Positions 1 to 7,225 of a stretch of 33,622 nt of DNA are shown piece by piece. Source of the DNA: Chloroflexota bacterium (lineage in GTDB: Bacteria; Chloroflexota; Anaerolineae; J036; Brachytrichaceae); assembly GCA_023488685.1 (NCBI GenBank), contig JAMDDR010000257.1, positions 1 to 33,622 on the forward strand. Direction: 5' to 3'. The notes below the pieces were generated by a model that ran no database searches, had not been told where the DNA came from, and saw only the letters and a program-made list of their open reading frames with translations. The position numbers and the translations under genes are program-made. How positions within the stretch are numbered: the stretch's first letter is position 1; each line of letters starts with the position of its first letter.

Positions 1-1
1 C

Positions 2-1120
2 CTCGCCCGGTACAACGTCTCCGCCAATCCAAACGTCGCCGATTCAAACTCGGGCCAGGTCATCATGACCATCCCCCATCCCAATCAGGGCAATCACAAC
101 GGCGGGTGGATCGCGTTCGGACCGGATGACAACCTGTACCTGGCGCCGGGCGACGGCGGCGGCTCGAACGATCAATACTGCAACGCACAGAACGTGACCA
201 GGCGACTCGGCAAGCTCTTACGTATCGACGTGATCGGACAGGTGACATACACCATTCCCGCGAGCAACGCATTCACCCCAACACAAGCACCCGAGGTGTG
301 GGCCATCGGTTTGCGCAATCCGTTTCGCAACTCATTTGACCGCTTAACGGGCGACTTGTACGTGGCAGATGTCGGCCAGAATGCGTGGGAAGAAGTCAAC
401 TACGTTCCCGCGGGGTCAGGCGCCGGCATCAACTTCGGCTGGAGCCAGTACGAGGGAACGGCCCCGTTCAACAGCGGGTGCCCCAGCAGTGGCATTCTGC
501 CAACACCGCCCGTGGTGGTGCACGCCCATAGCGTAACAGGCGATGACAACTGTTCCATCACCGGCGGGTACGTCTACCGCGGGCTTAGCCAGTGGTGGTT
601 GTATGGCGCCTATTTTTACGGGGATTGGTGCTCGGGCCGCATCTGGGCATTGTGGCAACCCACCCCTGGCGTATTCAACAGTATCCAGGTGACCGATACG
701 ACCCACAGAATTGCATCGTTTGGCGAAGATGTGAGCGGTGAGATATACGTCGCCGACCTGGCAGGCGCGGTGTACCGCCTGACTTCCACGGTTACAGGTG
801 TTACGCCGACCAATCTCACCAGTGTTTCTGTCACAGGCCCCGCCAGCAGCGTCACCGTGCTCCCCTATACGTTTAGTGCCACCGCCAACCCAGTCAGCAC
901 CACGCTGCCCCTGACATATACCTGGCAGGCAGACGATCACACGGTGGTGACACACACCGGCGGCCTGAGCGACTCGGTGACTCTCGACTGGGCAGTCAGC
1001 GGAACAAAGGTGATCACGGTGACGGCCACGAACGCCGGCGGCTCCATGGTGGAGGATACACACACGATTGTGATTGCCGAGGCGCAAAAGTACTATTTCC
1101 CCTTGATTCTCAGGAACTGA
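2..1120 (+). CDS. PQQ-dependent sugar (glucose/sorbosone) dehydrogenase family protein, 5'-truncated
   Basis: The frame is open from base 2, so the N-terminus lies outside the window. The visible part is the C-terminal half of a soluble-glucose/sorbosone-dehydrogenase beta-propeller: GNHNGGWIAFGPDDNLYLAPGDGG, then EVWAIGLRNPFRNSFD, DLYVADVGQNAWEEVNY, NFGWSQYEG and CSITGGYVYRG are typical blades. Known members oxidise aldoses or related sugars with PQQ outside the cytoplasm. After the propeller (about visible residue 260 on) there is a PKD/Ig-like beta-sandwich (YTWQADD, SGTKVITVTATNAGG) and a terminal YYFPLILRN, a tail I associate with exported Chloroflexota proteins. The next gene is convergent, 7 nt away. 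The family call is firm; the exact substrate is unknown and activity is inferred only from homology. Confidence 0.85.
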   Translation, partial: LARYNVSANPNVADSNSGQVIMTIPHPNQGNHNGGWIAFGPDDNLYLAPGDGGGSNDQYCNAQNVTRRLGKLLRIDVIGQVTYTIPASNAFTPTQAPEVWAIGLRNPFRNSFDRLTGDLYVADVGQNAWEEVNYVPAGSGAGINFGWSQYEGTAPFNSGCPSSGILPTPPVVVHAHSVTGDDNCSITGGYVYRGLSQWWLYGAYFYGDWCSGRIWALWQPTPGVFNSIQVTDTTHRIASFGEDVSGEIYVADLAGAVYRLTSTVTGVTPTNLTSVSVTGPASSVTVLPYTFSATANPVSTTLPLTYTWQADDHTVVTHTGGLSDSVTLDWAVSGTKVITVTATNAGGSMVEDTHTIVIAEAQKYYFPLILRN

Positions 1121-1127
1121 TACGGTC

Positions 1128-2519
1128 TCAGGTGGGATGTCCCTGCGTGCTGCTGCTGATATCGTCGGCAGCAGCACCGCTATTGGGTAGTGGTGTTTGT
1201 ACGCGTGTCAGGCGCACGCGCGCCACACGCCGTTGATCCATCTCTTCGACGCGCATGCGGATACCTTCTGCCTTTAGCTCGAATTCGTCTCCCACCTTCG
1301 GGATGCGCCCCAGCCGCCCCATCACAAACCCGCCCAAAGTGTCGTAATTCAGATCCACCAGGTTGAGGCCGAACGCCTCATTCACGTCGCCGATACTCGT
1401 CAGACCATTGATGACGGCGCTGCCGTCCGGGCTGTGCAGGATATTGGGCGCGGCCCTGTTTTCTGCGTCGCCGACTTCGCCAACGATTTCCGACACCAGG
1501 TCGTATAGCGTCACCAGCCCAGCCGTGCCACCGTATTCGTCCAGCACGATGGCCATGTGCTCGCGCCGAAGGCGGAATTGCTGCAGCAACTCGTCGGCGC
1601 GCTGTGTATCGGGCACAAAAAAGGCCTCGCGTATCAACTCGCGCACGCTCAGCGCCCGCACGACAGGTGCGATGGTGCGGATCATGTCCTTGCTGTGCAG
1701 AATGCCGACAATGTTATCCAGCGATCCCTCGTACACCGGCAGCCGGCTGATGGGGTTGGCGGACAACAGGTGCACCACTTCATTCAACGGCGTGTTTACA
1801 TCCACACACACCATCTCCGTGCGCGGCACCATTACCTCACGCACGGTGGTGTCGCCAAACGTGAACACTGCATCCAGCATATCGCGCTGCTCGGACTCAA
1901 TCAAGCCGCCGCGCTCGCTGGCCGCGACCAGCATTTTCAATTCTTCGATGGAGTGCGGGCGCTCCTGGCCGCCATTCTGGCCAAAACCGAGCAGGTTCAC
2001 CACAAGACGGGATGACATCTTCAGCAACCAGATGAAGGGCGTGAATAAGCGCGACAGCGCGTTCATCACCGGCACCACCACGAGCGCGATGCGCTCGGCG
2101 GCACGTTGTGCCAGCGCGCGCGGCACCAGTTCGGCCAGCACGATCTGAAAGTATGAGGCCAGGAAAAGCCCGATCACCCCGCTCAAAACCGTGGAAAACT
2201 GCCGCCACCACACAGCGGCGTTGTCGGTCGCGGCAAACAGATTGCTAAACAACTGGGTGAATGCCGGCTCGCTCACAATGCCGATCGCGATCGACATCAA
2301 GGTGATGCCGATCTGAGTGGCCGCAAAGAAACGGTCAGGCTCGTTCATCAACTGCTGCACGGTTTGTGCGGCGCGATTGCCTTGTGCCGCCAATTCTGCA
2401 ATGCGGGTTCGGCGTGAGAGGGCCAGGCTATACTCCGCAATGACGAAGAAGGCGTTAAACCCAATCAACACGAACAAACTGATGATGCCTGCTGCGATAT
2501 TCTGCGACTCGCTTTCCAT
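1128..2519 (-). CDS. CNNM/CorC (HlyC) family transmembrane protein with DUF21, CBS pair and transporter-associated domain
   Basis: 463 residues in the standard three-part order. Residues about 5-185 are a DUF21 membrane domain (hydrophobic stretches near 10-32, 66-86, 108-132 and 142-165). Residues about 225-350 are a CBS pair (VREVMVPRTEMVCVD, ISRLPVYEGSLDNIVGILHSKD, MAIVLDEYGGTAGLVTLYD). Residues about 355-440 are the CorC_HlyC domain (YDTLGGFVMGRLGRIPKVGDEF). Family members are linked to Mg2+ or other cation efflux and homeostasis; the old 'hemolysin' name is not a function to carry over. The ATG is preceded by GGAGGA at very short spacing. It lies 18 nt downstream of the glutamine-synthetase-like gene on the same strand, so the two may be co-transcribed, although no functional link is evident. 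Confidence 0.9.
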   Translation of the reverse strand: MESESQNIAAGIISLFVLIGFNAFFVIAEYSLALSRRTRIAELAAQGNRAAQTVQQLMNEPDRFFAATQIGITLMSIAIGIVSEPAFTQLFSNLFAATDNAAVWWRQFSTVLSGVIGLFLASYFQIVLAELVPRALAQRAAERIALVVVPVMNALSRLFTPFIWLLKMSSRLVVNLLGFGQNGGQERPHSIEELKMLVAASERGGLIESEQRDMLDAVFTFGDTTVREVMVPRTEMVCVDVNTPLNEVVHLLSANPISRLPVYEGSLDNIVGILHSKDMIRTIAPVVRALSVRELIREAFFVPDTQRADELLQQFRLRREHMAIVLDEYGGTAGLVTLYDLVSEIVGEVGDAENRAAPNILHSPDGSAVINGLTSIGDVNEAFGLNLVDLNYDTLGGFVMGRLGRIPKVGDEFELKAEGIRMRVEEMDQRRVARVRLTRVQTPLPNSGAAADDISSSTQGHPT

Positions 2520-2537
2520 TCCTCCGACCTGGTTGTT

Positions 2538-3959
2538 CTAAAACTTCCAATAATGCCGCACTTGCTCGACAGATGCTGTCACGCCCTCGAACGTCTTCAC
2601 CTCCTGCTGCTTCAACGCCAGGTAGGTCTCAAGCATGCGTGAGCCTAATACGGCGCTCAGCGTCGCATCACGTTCCAGTGCATCGACGGCCGCCTGGAGT
2701 GATGCAGGCAATGGCTCTATCCCCATTGCCCCGCGTGTATCGGTGTCGAGCAAATGTGGCGAAGATTGCACCGGCTCCGGCAGGTCGTAATGATTCACCA
2801 ACCCATCCAGACCTGCTGCGATCAGCCCACCCATCATCAGATAGGGATTGGCGGACCCATCAGCCAGCTTGAATTCAACGTTCGCCGACGCCAGCGACTC
2901 GCTCCACGCGAGCGGCACCAACCGGATCATGGCCTGCCGGTTGTCATAGCCCCAGGCCACGTAGGGAGACACGGGTGCCTGTGGCTGCAAACGCCGGTAC
3001 GAGTTCACTGTCGGACACGCCAGCGCCGTCAACGCCGGCAGGTGGCGCATCACGCCTGCCACAAACCAGTGTGCCTCGTCGTGCATGGCGTACGGCAGTC
3101 GCTCGCCATCCTGGTTCACCGCAGGCTTGTACATCAAATTCTGGGCCTGGCGATCCCACAGGCTGAGATGCGCGTGCATGCCACTGGGCGGCTGCGTCTC
3201 GAAGGGTCTGGCCGCAAATGAAGCATACCACCCGTGCGACCACGCGATCGATCGAACGGTCTCACGCGCCAGTACAATCTGGTCACACGCCGTCAGCGGA
3301 TCGGCCGGCCGCAAAACCAATTCTTGTTGGCCATGACCACTCTCCGGGTGGTAGTGGTCCACGGAGATGCGCTGATCGTCCAGCGAGCCGATGATTTCGT
3401 TGATGACCTTGCCTGCGACGGACATGCCCAGCGATGAGGAATAAAGGCTCTCGTCAATGGGAACAAAACCGCCCTCGTTTGCGCGAACGCCAAAATAAAA
3501 CTCCAGTTCAAACCCAACCTGGACATGCAGCCCCATGTCTGCCAGGTCGGCCATCATGCGCTTGAGAAAGGAACGCGGGCAAAGCGTCCACGGCTCCAGG
3601 TCCGTCTCGTAAAGATCGCTCAGCATGATCGCTGTGTTGGGTGCGTACTGGATGATGCGGAATGTGCCCGGGTCCGCTACCAACCGAACCTGGCCGTGCA
3701 AGCTGGGATCTGCCTGAAGGTCAGTAATGGTCAAACCCATCGCGCTGGCCGGCAGACCAACACCGTTGATCATGTGCTGGCGCAATGCGTTGACATGAAT
3801 TGCACGACCCCGAATGATATTCGACAGATCGGCCCACAGGCATCGCACCAGGCGCACGCCGGCATCACGGGCTTCACGCACGATGGAGTCAGAAGCCGAT
3901 GCTTTGCTGGTCGCATAATCATAATCATCCGAATTAGGGACAGAGGCATTCTCGCGCAT
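2538..3959 (-). CDS. glutamine synthetase family protein (class III-like or gamma-glutamyl-amine ligase type)
   Basis: 473 residues, full length for the family. The N-terminal beta-grasp region carries VRLVRCLWADLSNIIRGRAI (about 35-54). The catalytic domain has the metal-binding ELEFY (151-155), the E-containing PESGHGQQELVLRP (205-218), the ATP-site histidine in SGMHAHLSLW (259-268), the NSYRRL substrate loop (319-324), the arginine-rich WGYDNRQAMIRL (336-347) and VEFKLADGSANPYL. It is ATP-dependent and joins glutamate to ammonia or an amine. Divergent motifs (NSYRRLQPQAPVSPYVAW) and the lack of nitrogen-regulation neighbours make a non-canonical ligase (for example gamma-glutamylpolyamine synthetase) as likely as true GlnA. 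The ATG start has only a weak ribosome-binding site. The adenylylation-type NLYDLP segment is not seen. Confidence 0.85.
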   Translation of the reverse strand: MRENASVPNSDDYDYATSKASASDSIVREARDAGVRLVRCLWADLSNIIRGRAIHVNALRQHMINGVGLPASAMGLTITDLQADPSLHGQVRLVADPGTFRIIQYAPNTAIMLSDLYETDLEPWTLCPRSFLKRMMADLADMGLHVQVGFELEFYFGVRANEGGFVPIDESLYSSSLGMSVAGKVINEIIGSLDDQRISVDHYHPESGHGQQELVLRPADPLTACDQIVLARETVRSIAWSHGWYASFAARPFETQPPSGMHAHLSLWDRQAQNLMYKPAVNQDGERLPYAMHDEAHWFVAGVMRHLPALTALACPTVNSYRRLQPQAPVSPYVAWGYDNRQAMIRLVPLAWSESLASANVEFKLADGSANPYLMMGGLIAAGLDGLVNHYDLPEPVQSSPHLLDTDTRGAMGIEPLPASLQAAVDALERDATLSAVLGSRMLETYLALKQQEVKTFEGVTASVEQVRHYWKF

Positions 3960-3976
3960 GGACCAATTCTAACCAT

Positions 3977-4137
3977 TTTCGATTTTGGATTTTAGATTGG
4001 GGATTTTTGGTTTATATTGTCCCTCTCAGCTTCATCGCGTATAACACGTGGACGGGAAACGAGAAAATGACAAATCAGGGTCCGAATCCAATCCATAATC
4101 CAATCCAAAATCCCCAATCTAAAATCCAAAATCGAAA
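3977..4137. repeat. 31-bp perfect inverted repeat with 99-nt spacer
   Basis: Left arm 3977-4007 and right arm 4107-4137 are exact reverse complements over 31 nt. They are AT-rich against a GC-rich background, built from GATTTTGGATTTT-like units; related motifs (AATCCA, AATCCAAAA) continue at 4085-4106. The spacer holds the start of the next gene, and the right arm falls inside its reading frame. It resembles dispersed low-complexity intergenic repeats seen in some Chloroflexota and cyanobacteria (recalled, not checked). Confidence 0.9.
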
Positions 4138-4771
4138 GGGCGTTTACCAGGCATTCGACGCGGACGGCAGCGTGACCGCCGACGAGCGCTGGCAGTTTAT
4201 CGAGACATTGGACAGTGGCATTCGCATCGACACCGACACAGCGCGCATCGCGCCGTTTGTGGAGCCGCGCACTGAATCACTCACATTCGAATTATCGCCC
4301 ACGTTCGCCCTGCGCTCGCTCGCACTCCACGCCTACAACAACCGGCGTGAGAGTCGTGCTGGCTTCTCTGATGATCGGGCCAATTTCTGCTGGCGCCTGG
4401 ATGATGTGAGCCGCAACCGTGAATTTGACTGGCGAAGTGATTGTGAAATCGGTTACAATTCGCCACTGTTTAACATGGTCACGCTCTGGCGCAGCCATTT
4501 GCAGCCAGGCCAGTCGCGTACGTTCGATGTAGTGCTTATCGATCATGTGACCTTTGAACCCCGTTGGATGCGTCAGGTGTATACGTATGTTGGGGACGAG
4601 CAGCACGATACTCGTTTTGGCCCCATGCCTGTCGCGCATTATGCTGTCAGTACCGTCAGAACTCGGAGTTCTGACGGTGATTTCTGGTGTGACCGCGCAG
4701 GCGTGGTCTTTGATTTCATGGCATCTGACGGTGCGGGATTCAGATTGGTCGCGGTGAATTTTCCGAGTTGA
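4067..4771 (+). CDS. hypothetical protein (234 aa)
   Basis: I do not recognise this protein. From ATG 4067 it has 234 residues. Residues 4-24 (NPIHNPIQNPQSKIQNRK) are encoded by the AT-rich inverted repeat, so the native start may instead be GTG 4172 or the N-terminus may have been extended by the repeat. The rest is beta-rich with regularly spaced aromatics (WQFIETLDSGIRID, VYTYVGDEQHDTRFG, FWCDRAGVVFDFMASDG), consistent with a small ligand-binding beta-barrel, but this is only an impression. There is no signal peptide or TM segment. A second palindromic repeat lies in frame at 4652-4678 and encodes the TVRTRSSDGD segment. The ribosome-binding site is weak (GGGAAACGAG). The ORF is probably real because codon use and length fit. 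Confidence 0.6.
   Translation: MTNQGPNPIHNPIQNPQSKIQNRKGVYQAFDADGSVTADERWQFIETLDSGIRIDTDTARIAPFVEPRTESLTFELSPTFALRSLALHAYNNRRESRAGFSDDRANFCWRLDDVSRNREFDWRSDCEIGYNSPLFNMVTLWRSHLQPGQSRTFDVVLIDHVTFEPRWMRQVYTYVGDEQHDTRFGPMPVAHYAVSTVRTRSSDGDFWCDRAGVVFDFMASDGAGFRLVAVNFPS
4652..4678. repeat. Palindromic repeat inside coding sequence (12-bp arms, 3-nt loop)
   Basis: Arms 4652-4663 and 4667-4678 are perfect complements around CGG. The core GTCAGAACT...AGTTCTGAC is shared with the hairpin at 4775-4813, so the same repeat family occurs inside and just after one gene. Confidence 0.85.
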
Positions 4772-4774
4772 TCT

Positions 4775-4813
4775 GTCAGAACTCCGAGTTCTCAGAGAAC
4801 TCGGAGTTCTGAC
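4775..4813. repeat. Perfect 18-bp hairpin (3-nt loop) between hypothetical gene and nuoN
   Basis: Arms 4775-4792 and 4796-4813 are exact complements around CAG. It lies 4 nt after the hypothetical gene's stop. No T-run follows (GGAGTTCC), so it is not a classic intrinsic terminator, although such a strong hairpin could still affect readthrough into nuoN. It shares its core with 4652-4678. Confidence 0.9.
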
Positions 4814-4863
4814 GGAGTTCCAGGTTTCGACGGTATTAGGTTGTAGAGGTGGTTTAAAGCGGC

Positions 4864-6330
4864 ATGATGAACGTGAACGACATTTATACGATTCTCCCTC
4901 CCCTCGTGCTCGTAGCAGGCGCCGTTGTATTGCTGTTGATCGATCTCGCCGTGCCCCGTGAGCGAAAAAGCGTGACCGCCTGGCTGGGAATCATCGTGCT
5001 GGCGTTATCAGCGGCCACACTGCCGCTGTTGTGGGGCCAGAACCTGGTTGGTTTTAGCAACATGGTGGCCGTCGATGGCTATGCGTTGTTCACCGACGGG
5101 CTTGTGGCGTCAATCGCCATTGTGACCGTTCTGCTGACGTTGCGTTACAACACCGACCGCGGCATCATGCGCGGCGAGTTCTACCCGCTGCTGCTTTTCT
5201 CTGCCAGCGGCATGATGCTGATGGCGCACGCGGTGAATCTGCTGGTTGTTTTTGTGGCCATCGAATTGCTCTCCATCCCTCTCTACATCCTATGTGGCTT
5301 CGCCCGCCCGCGCCTGGAGAGCGAAGAATCGTCGATGAAATACTTTCTGCTCGGCGCGTTTGCGTCAGGATTCCTGGTCTATGGCATTGCCTTGATTTAT
5401 GGCGCAACGGGCACCACCCGGTTGGCCGAGATCGCCAGTAAGATCACGAGCGGGGTGAATGATCTGCTGCTGCTCTATGCCGGCGTGGGACTGGTTTTAG
5501 TCGGTCTGGGCTTTAAGGTCGCCGCCGTTCCATTCCACATGTGGACACCCGACGTCTACGAAGGCGCACCCACCACTGTCACAGCGTTTATGGCCACCGC
5601 CACCAAAGCAGCCGGGTTCGCCGCCGTACTGCGTGTGTTCCTGTTCGGGCTGGCCCCGGCCCTGGCCACGTGGCAACCGGTGATCGCAGTCATTGCCGTG
5701 CTCACGATGATCGTCGGTAACGTCGTAGCCCTGGCGCAGACCAATCTCAAACGCATGTTGGCCTACTCCAGCATTGCTCACGCCGGCTACGTGTTGATTG
5801 GCGTTGCCACGGGGAATGAACTGGGCACCACCGGCGTGTTGTTTTATCTCGCCAGCTACGCCGTGACGACGCTGGCCGCATTCGCCGTGATGACGGTGAT
5901 GGGCACCGCCAGCGGTGAAGACCAATCGCTGGATGCGTACGCGGGTCTGATCCGGCGCAGGCCGTGGCTGGCCTTGGTCATGGCACTGGCCATGTTCTCG
6001 CTCACAGGCGTGCCGCCCACGGCCGGGTTTGCCGGCAAGTACTTCCTGTTCCAGGCTGCAATAGGGTCAGGGCTGGTGTGGCTCGCGATCATTGGCGTGT
6101 TGACCAGTGCCATTTCCGCTTACTTCTACCTGCGTGTCGTGGTGACCATGTTCATGCGCGAGCCGGGTGCCGAAGCACAACCGCTGAGCAGCACCAACAC
6201 GGCGCGCGGTATCGCCATTTTCGCCACCGCTGCGGCGACGCTGGTCTTCGGTGTGCTGCCTGCTCCGTTACTAAATGTGGTGACAGAAGCCGTAAAGGCA
6301 CTTGCCAGCGCAGGGCGGTTGCCAGCGTAG
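4864..6330 (+). CDS. nuoN: NADH-quinone oxidoreductase subunit N
   Basis: 488 residues, standard NuoN length, with about 14 hydrophobic segments. Diagnostic motifs are FYPLLLFSASGMMLMAHAVNLLVVFVAIELLSIPLY, with the conserved membrane glutamate in IELLSIPLY (about residue 137), then SSMKYFLLGAFASGFLVYG, GLGFKVAAVPFHMWTPDVYEGAPT and the proton-channel lysines in KAAGFA and NLKRMLAYSSIAHAGY. NuoN is one of the three antiporter-like proton-pumping subunits of complex I in the cytoplasmic membrane. Here it stands alone: no other nuo gene lies within the window on either side, so the rest of the complex must be encoded elsewhere. ATG 4864 or 4867 may be used. Confidence 0.95.
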   Translation: MMNVNDIYTILPPLVLVAGAVVLLLIDLAVPRERKSVTAWLGIIVLALSAATLPLLWGQNLVGFSNMVAVDGYALFTDGLVASIAIVTVLLTLRYNTDRGIMRGEFYPLLLFSASGMMLMAHAVNLLVVFVAIELLSIPLYILCGFARPRLESEESSMKYFLLGAFASGFLVYGIALIYGATGTTRLAEIASKITSGVNDLLLLYAGVGLVLVGLGFKVAAVPFHMWTPDVYEGAPTTVTAFMATATKAAGFAAVLRVFLFGLAPALATWQPVIAVIAVLTMIVGNVVALAQTNLKRMLAYSSIAHAGYVLIGVATGNELGTTGVLFYLASYAVTTLAAFAVMTVMGTASGEDQSLDAYAGLIRRRPWLALVMALAMFSLTGVPPTAGFAGKYFLFQAAIGSGLVWLAIIGVLTSAISAYFYLRVVVTMFMREPGAEAQPLSSTNTARGIAIFATAAATLVFGVLPAPLLNVVTEAVKALASAGRLPA

Positions 6331-6360
6331 GAGCATTTCATTGTTTTAGCCTGCCCGGTT

Positions 6361-6366
6361 TATAAT
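6361..6366 (+). promoter_or_regulatory. Candidate -10 box upstream of lipoprotein gene
   Basis: A perfect TATAAT follows TTGTTT at 6341-6346, but the spacer is only 14 nt, so the -35 match is unconvincing. It lies 88 nt upstream of the lipoprotein ATG. Confidence 0.3.
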
Positions 6367-6454
6367 CCCATTGACGACTGTTACAGGTCCGCCAAGAAAG
6401 CCACGAATTCCAGAGTCAATCGACCAATCTACGCTAAAGAAGAGGTGCTAACCG

Positions 6455-6847
6455 ATGAAACGTCTAACTGTGTTTCTCGCGTTCCTGGCTGTGGGTGCAA
6501 TCGTGCTGTCGGCATGTGGAGGCGGTAGCGGCAGCGGCAGCACCAGCGGGGACGCAGCAGTATCGGCCGGCGGCAGTGGGATCAAGGATCCAGTATTGAT
6601 TGGCAAGTGGATCAGCGCAGATGGTGGATCTGGTTACGACTTCAAAGACGACTTCAGCGTCATCGTGTCCAATGTGGGCTCGGAAACAAAGTCAACGTAT
6701 AACATCGTTGAAGGCGGGCAGGGTTCGGGCAAGATAGAGATCGGTGAGAGCGCTGGCAAAGTCGTGTGGGATTACAAGATCACCGACGACCTGATCGAGT
6801 TGACCACCCCGGACGGACGATCTCGCAGAATGCGTAAAACCACATAA
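6455..6847 (+). CDS. Small lipoprotein, hypothetical
   Basis: 130 residues. Residues 1-21 are a clear type II signal peptide: MKR, a hydrophobic core, then lipobox LSAC with the lipidated Cys at 21. A Gly/Ser-rich linker follows to about 43. The remaining domain (GKWISADGGSGYDFKDDFSVIVSN ... WDYKITDDLIELTTPDGRSRRM) has the alternating pattern of small lipocalin-like stress or storage domains of the DUF5640 kind; this assignment is tentative. It would be anchored on the outer face of the cytoplasmic membrane after LspA processing. The start is supported by AGAGGTG at 6441-6447, 7 nt before the ATG. Confidence 0.8.
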   Translation: MKRLTVFLAFLAVGAIVLSACGGGSGSGSTSGDAAVSAGGSGIKDPVLIGKWISADGGSGYDFKDDFSVIVSNVGSETKSTYNIVEGGQGSGKIEIGESAGKVVWDYKITDDLIELTTPDGRSRRMRKTT

Positions 6848-7170
6848 TAGCCCTCTGGCAGGACGTTGTGGCTGGGTGGCGCTGCTCTGTCTTCCTCCGC
6901 TCATAGCCCCGTCTCGGGGCGTCGTGGCTGGGAGCAAACTACAACACCCGACTCGTTCAGTCCGCATCTGAACGGTGGCGTTTGTTCAGTCCGCATCCTC
7001 AGATGCGGGCTGAACCTTCAAGGCTGGAGCGGGGCAAAATGTCCCCAACCGCGCTGTCGCCAGGAAGACGCCCCGAGGACGGGGCTGAGAGCAGAAGGAG
7101 AGAGGCAGAAGAGAGACGCGGTCTGCGAACTACCGGGGTGGGCCAAGCTGACAGCTTGGCCTACAAACCA
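6848..7170. other. Palindrome-rich non-coding spacer
   Basis: No credible gene in about 320 nt. It holds several repeats: an imperfect inverted pair 6905-6923/7067-7086 (AGCCCCGTCTCGGGGCGTC and its near complement); a direct repeat GTTCAGTCCGCATC at 6955-6968 and 6984-6997; a hairpin 6984-6997/7002-7015 with a 4-nt loop and one G-T pair; and a near-perfect palindrome 7141-7161 with 10-bp arms around a single A. It looks like an accumulation of dispersed palindromic elements. Confidence 0.8.
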
Positions 7171-7208
7171 AACAGGCCCGTGCCTTTATCAGAAGGCACG
7201 GGCCTGTT
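7171..7208 (-). terminator. Intrinsic terminator of the SBP1 gene
   Basis: A perfect 16-bp stem (7171-7186/7193-7208) with a 6-nt loop, GC-rich at its core, lies 17 nt past the stop codon at 7226. Read on the minus strand it is followed by TTTGGTTTG. Confidence 0.8.
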
Positions 7209-7225
7209 CCTCTGCCACTCTTGCC

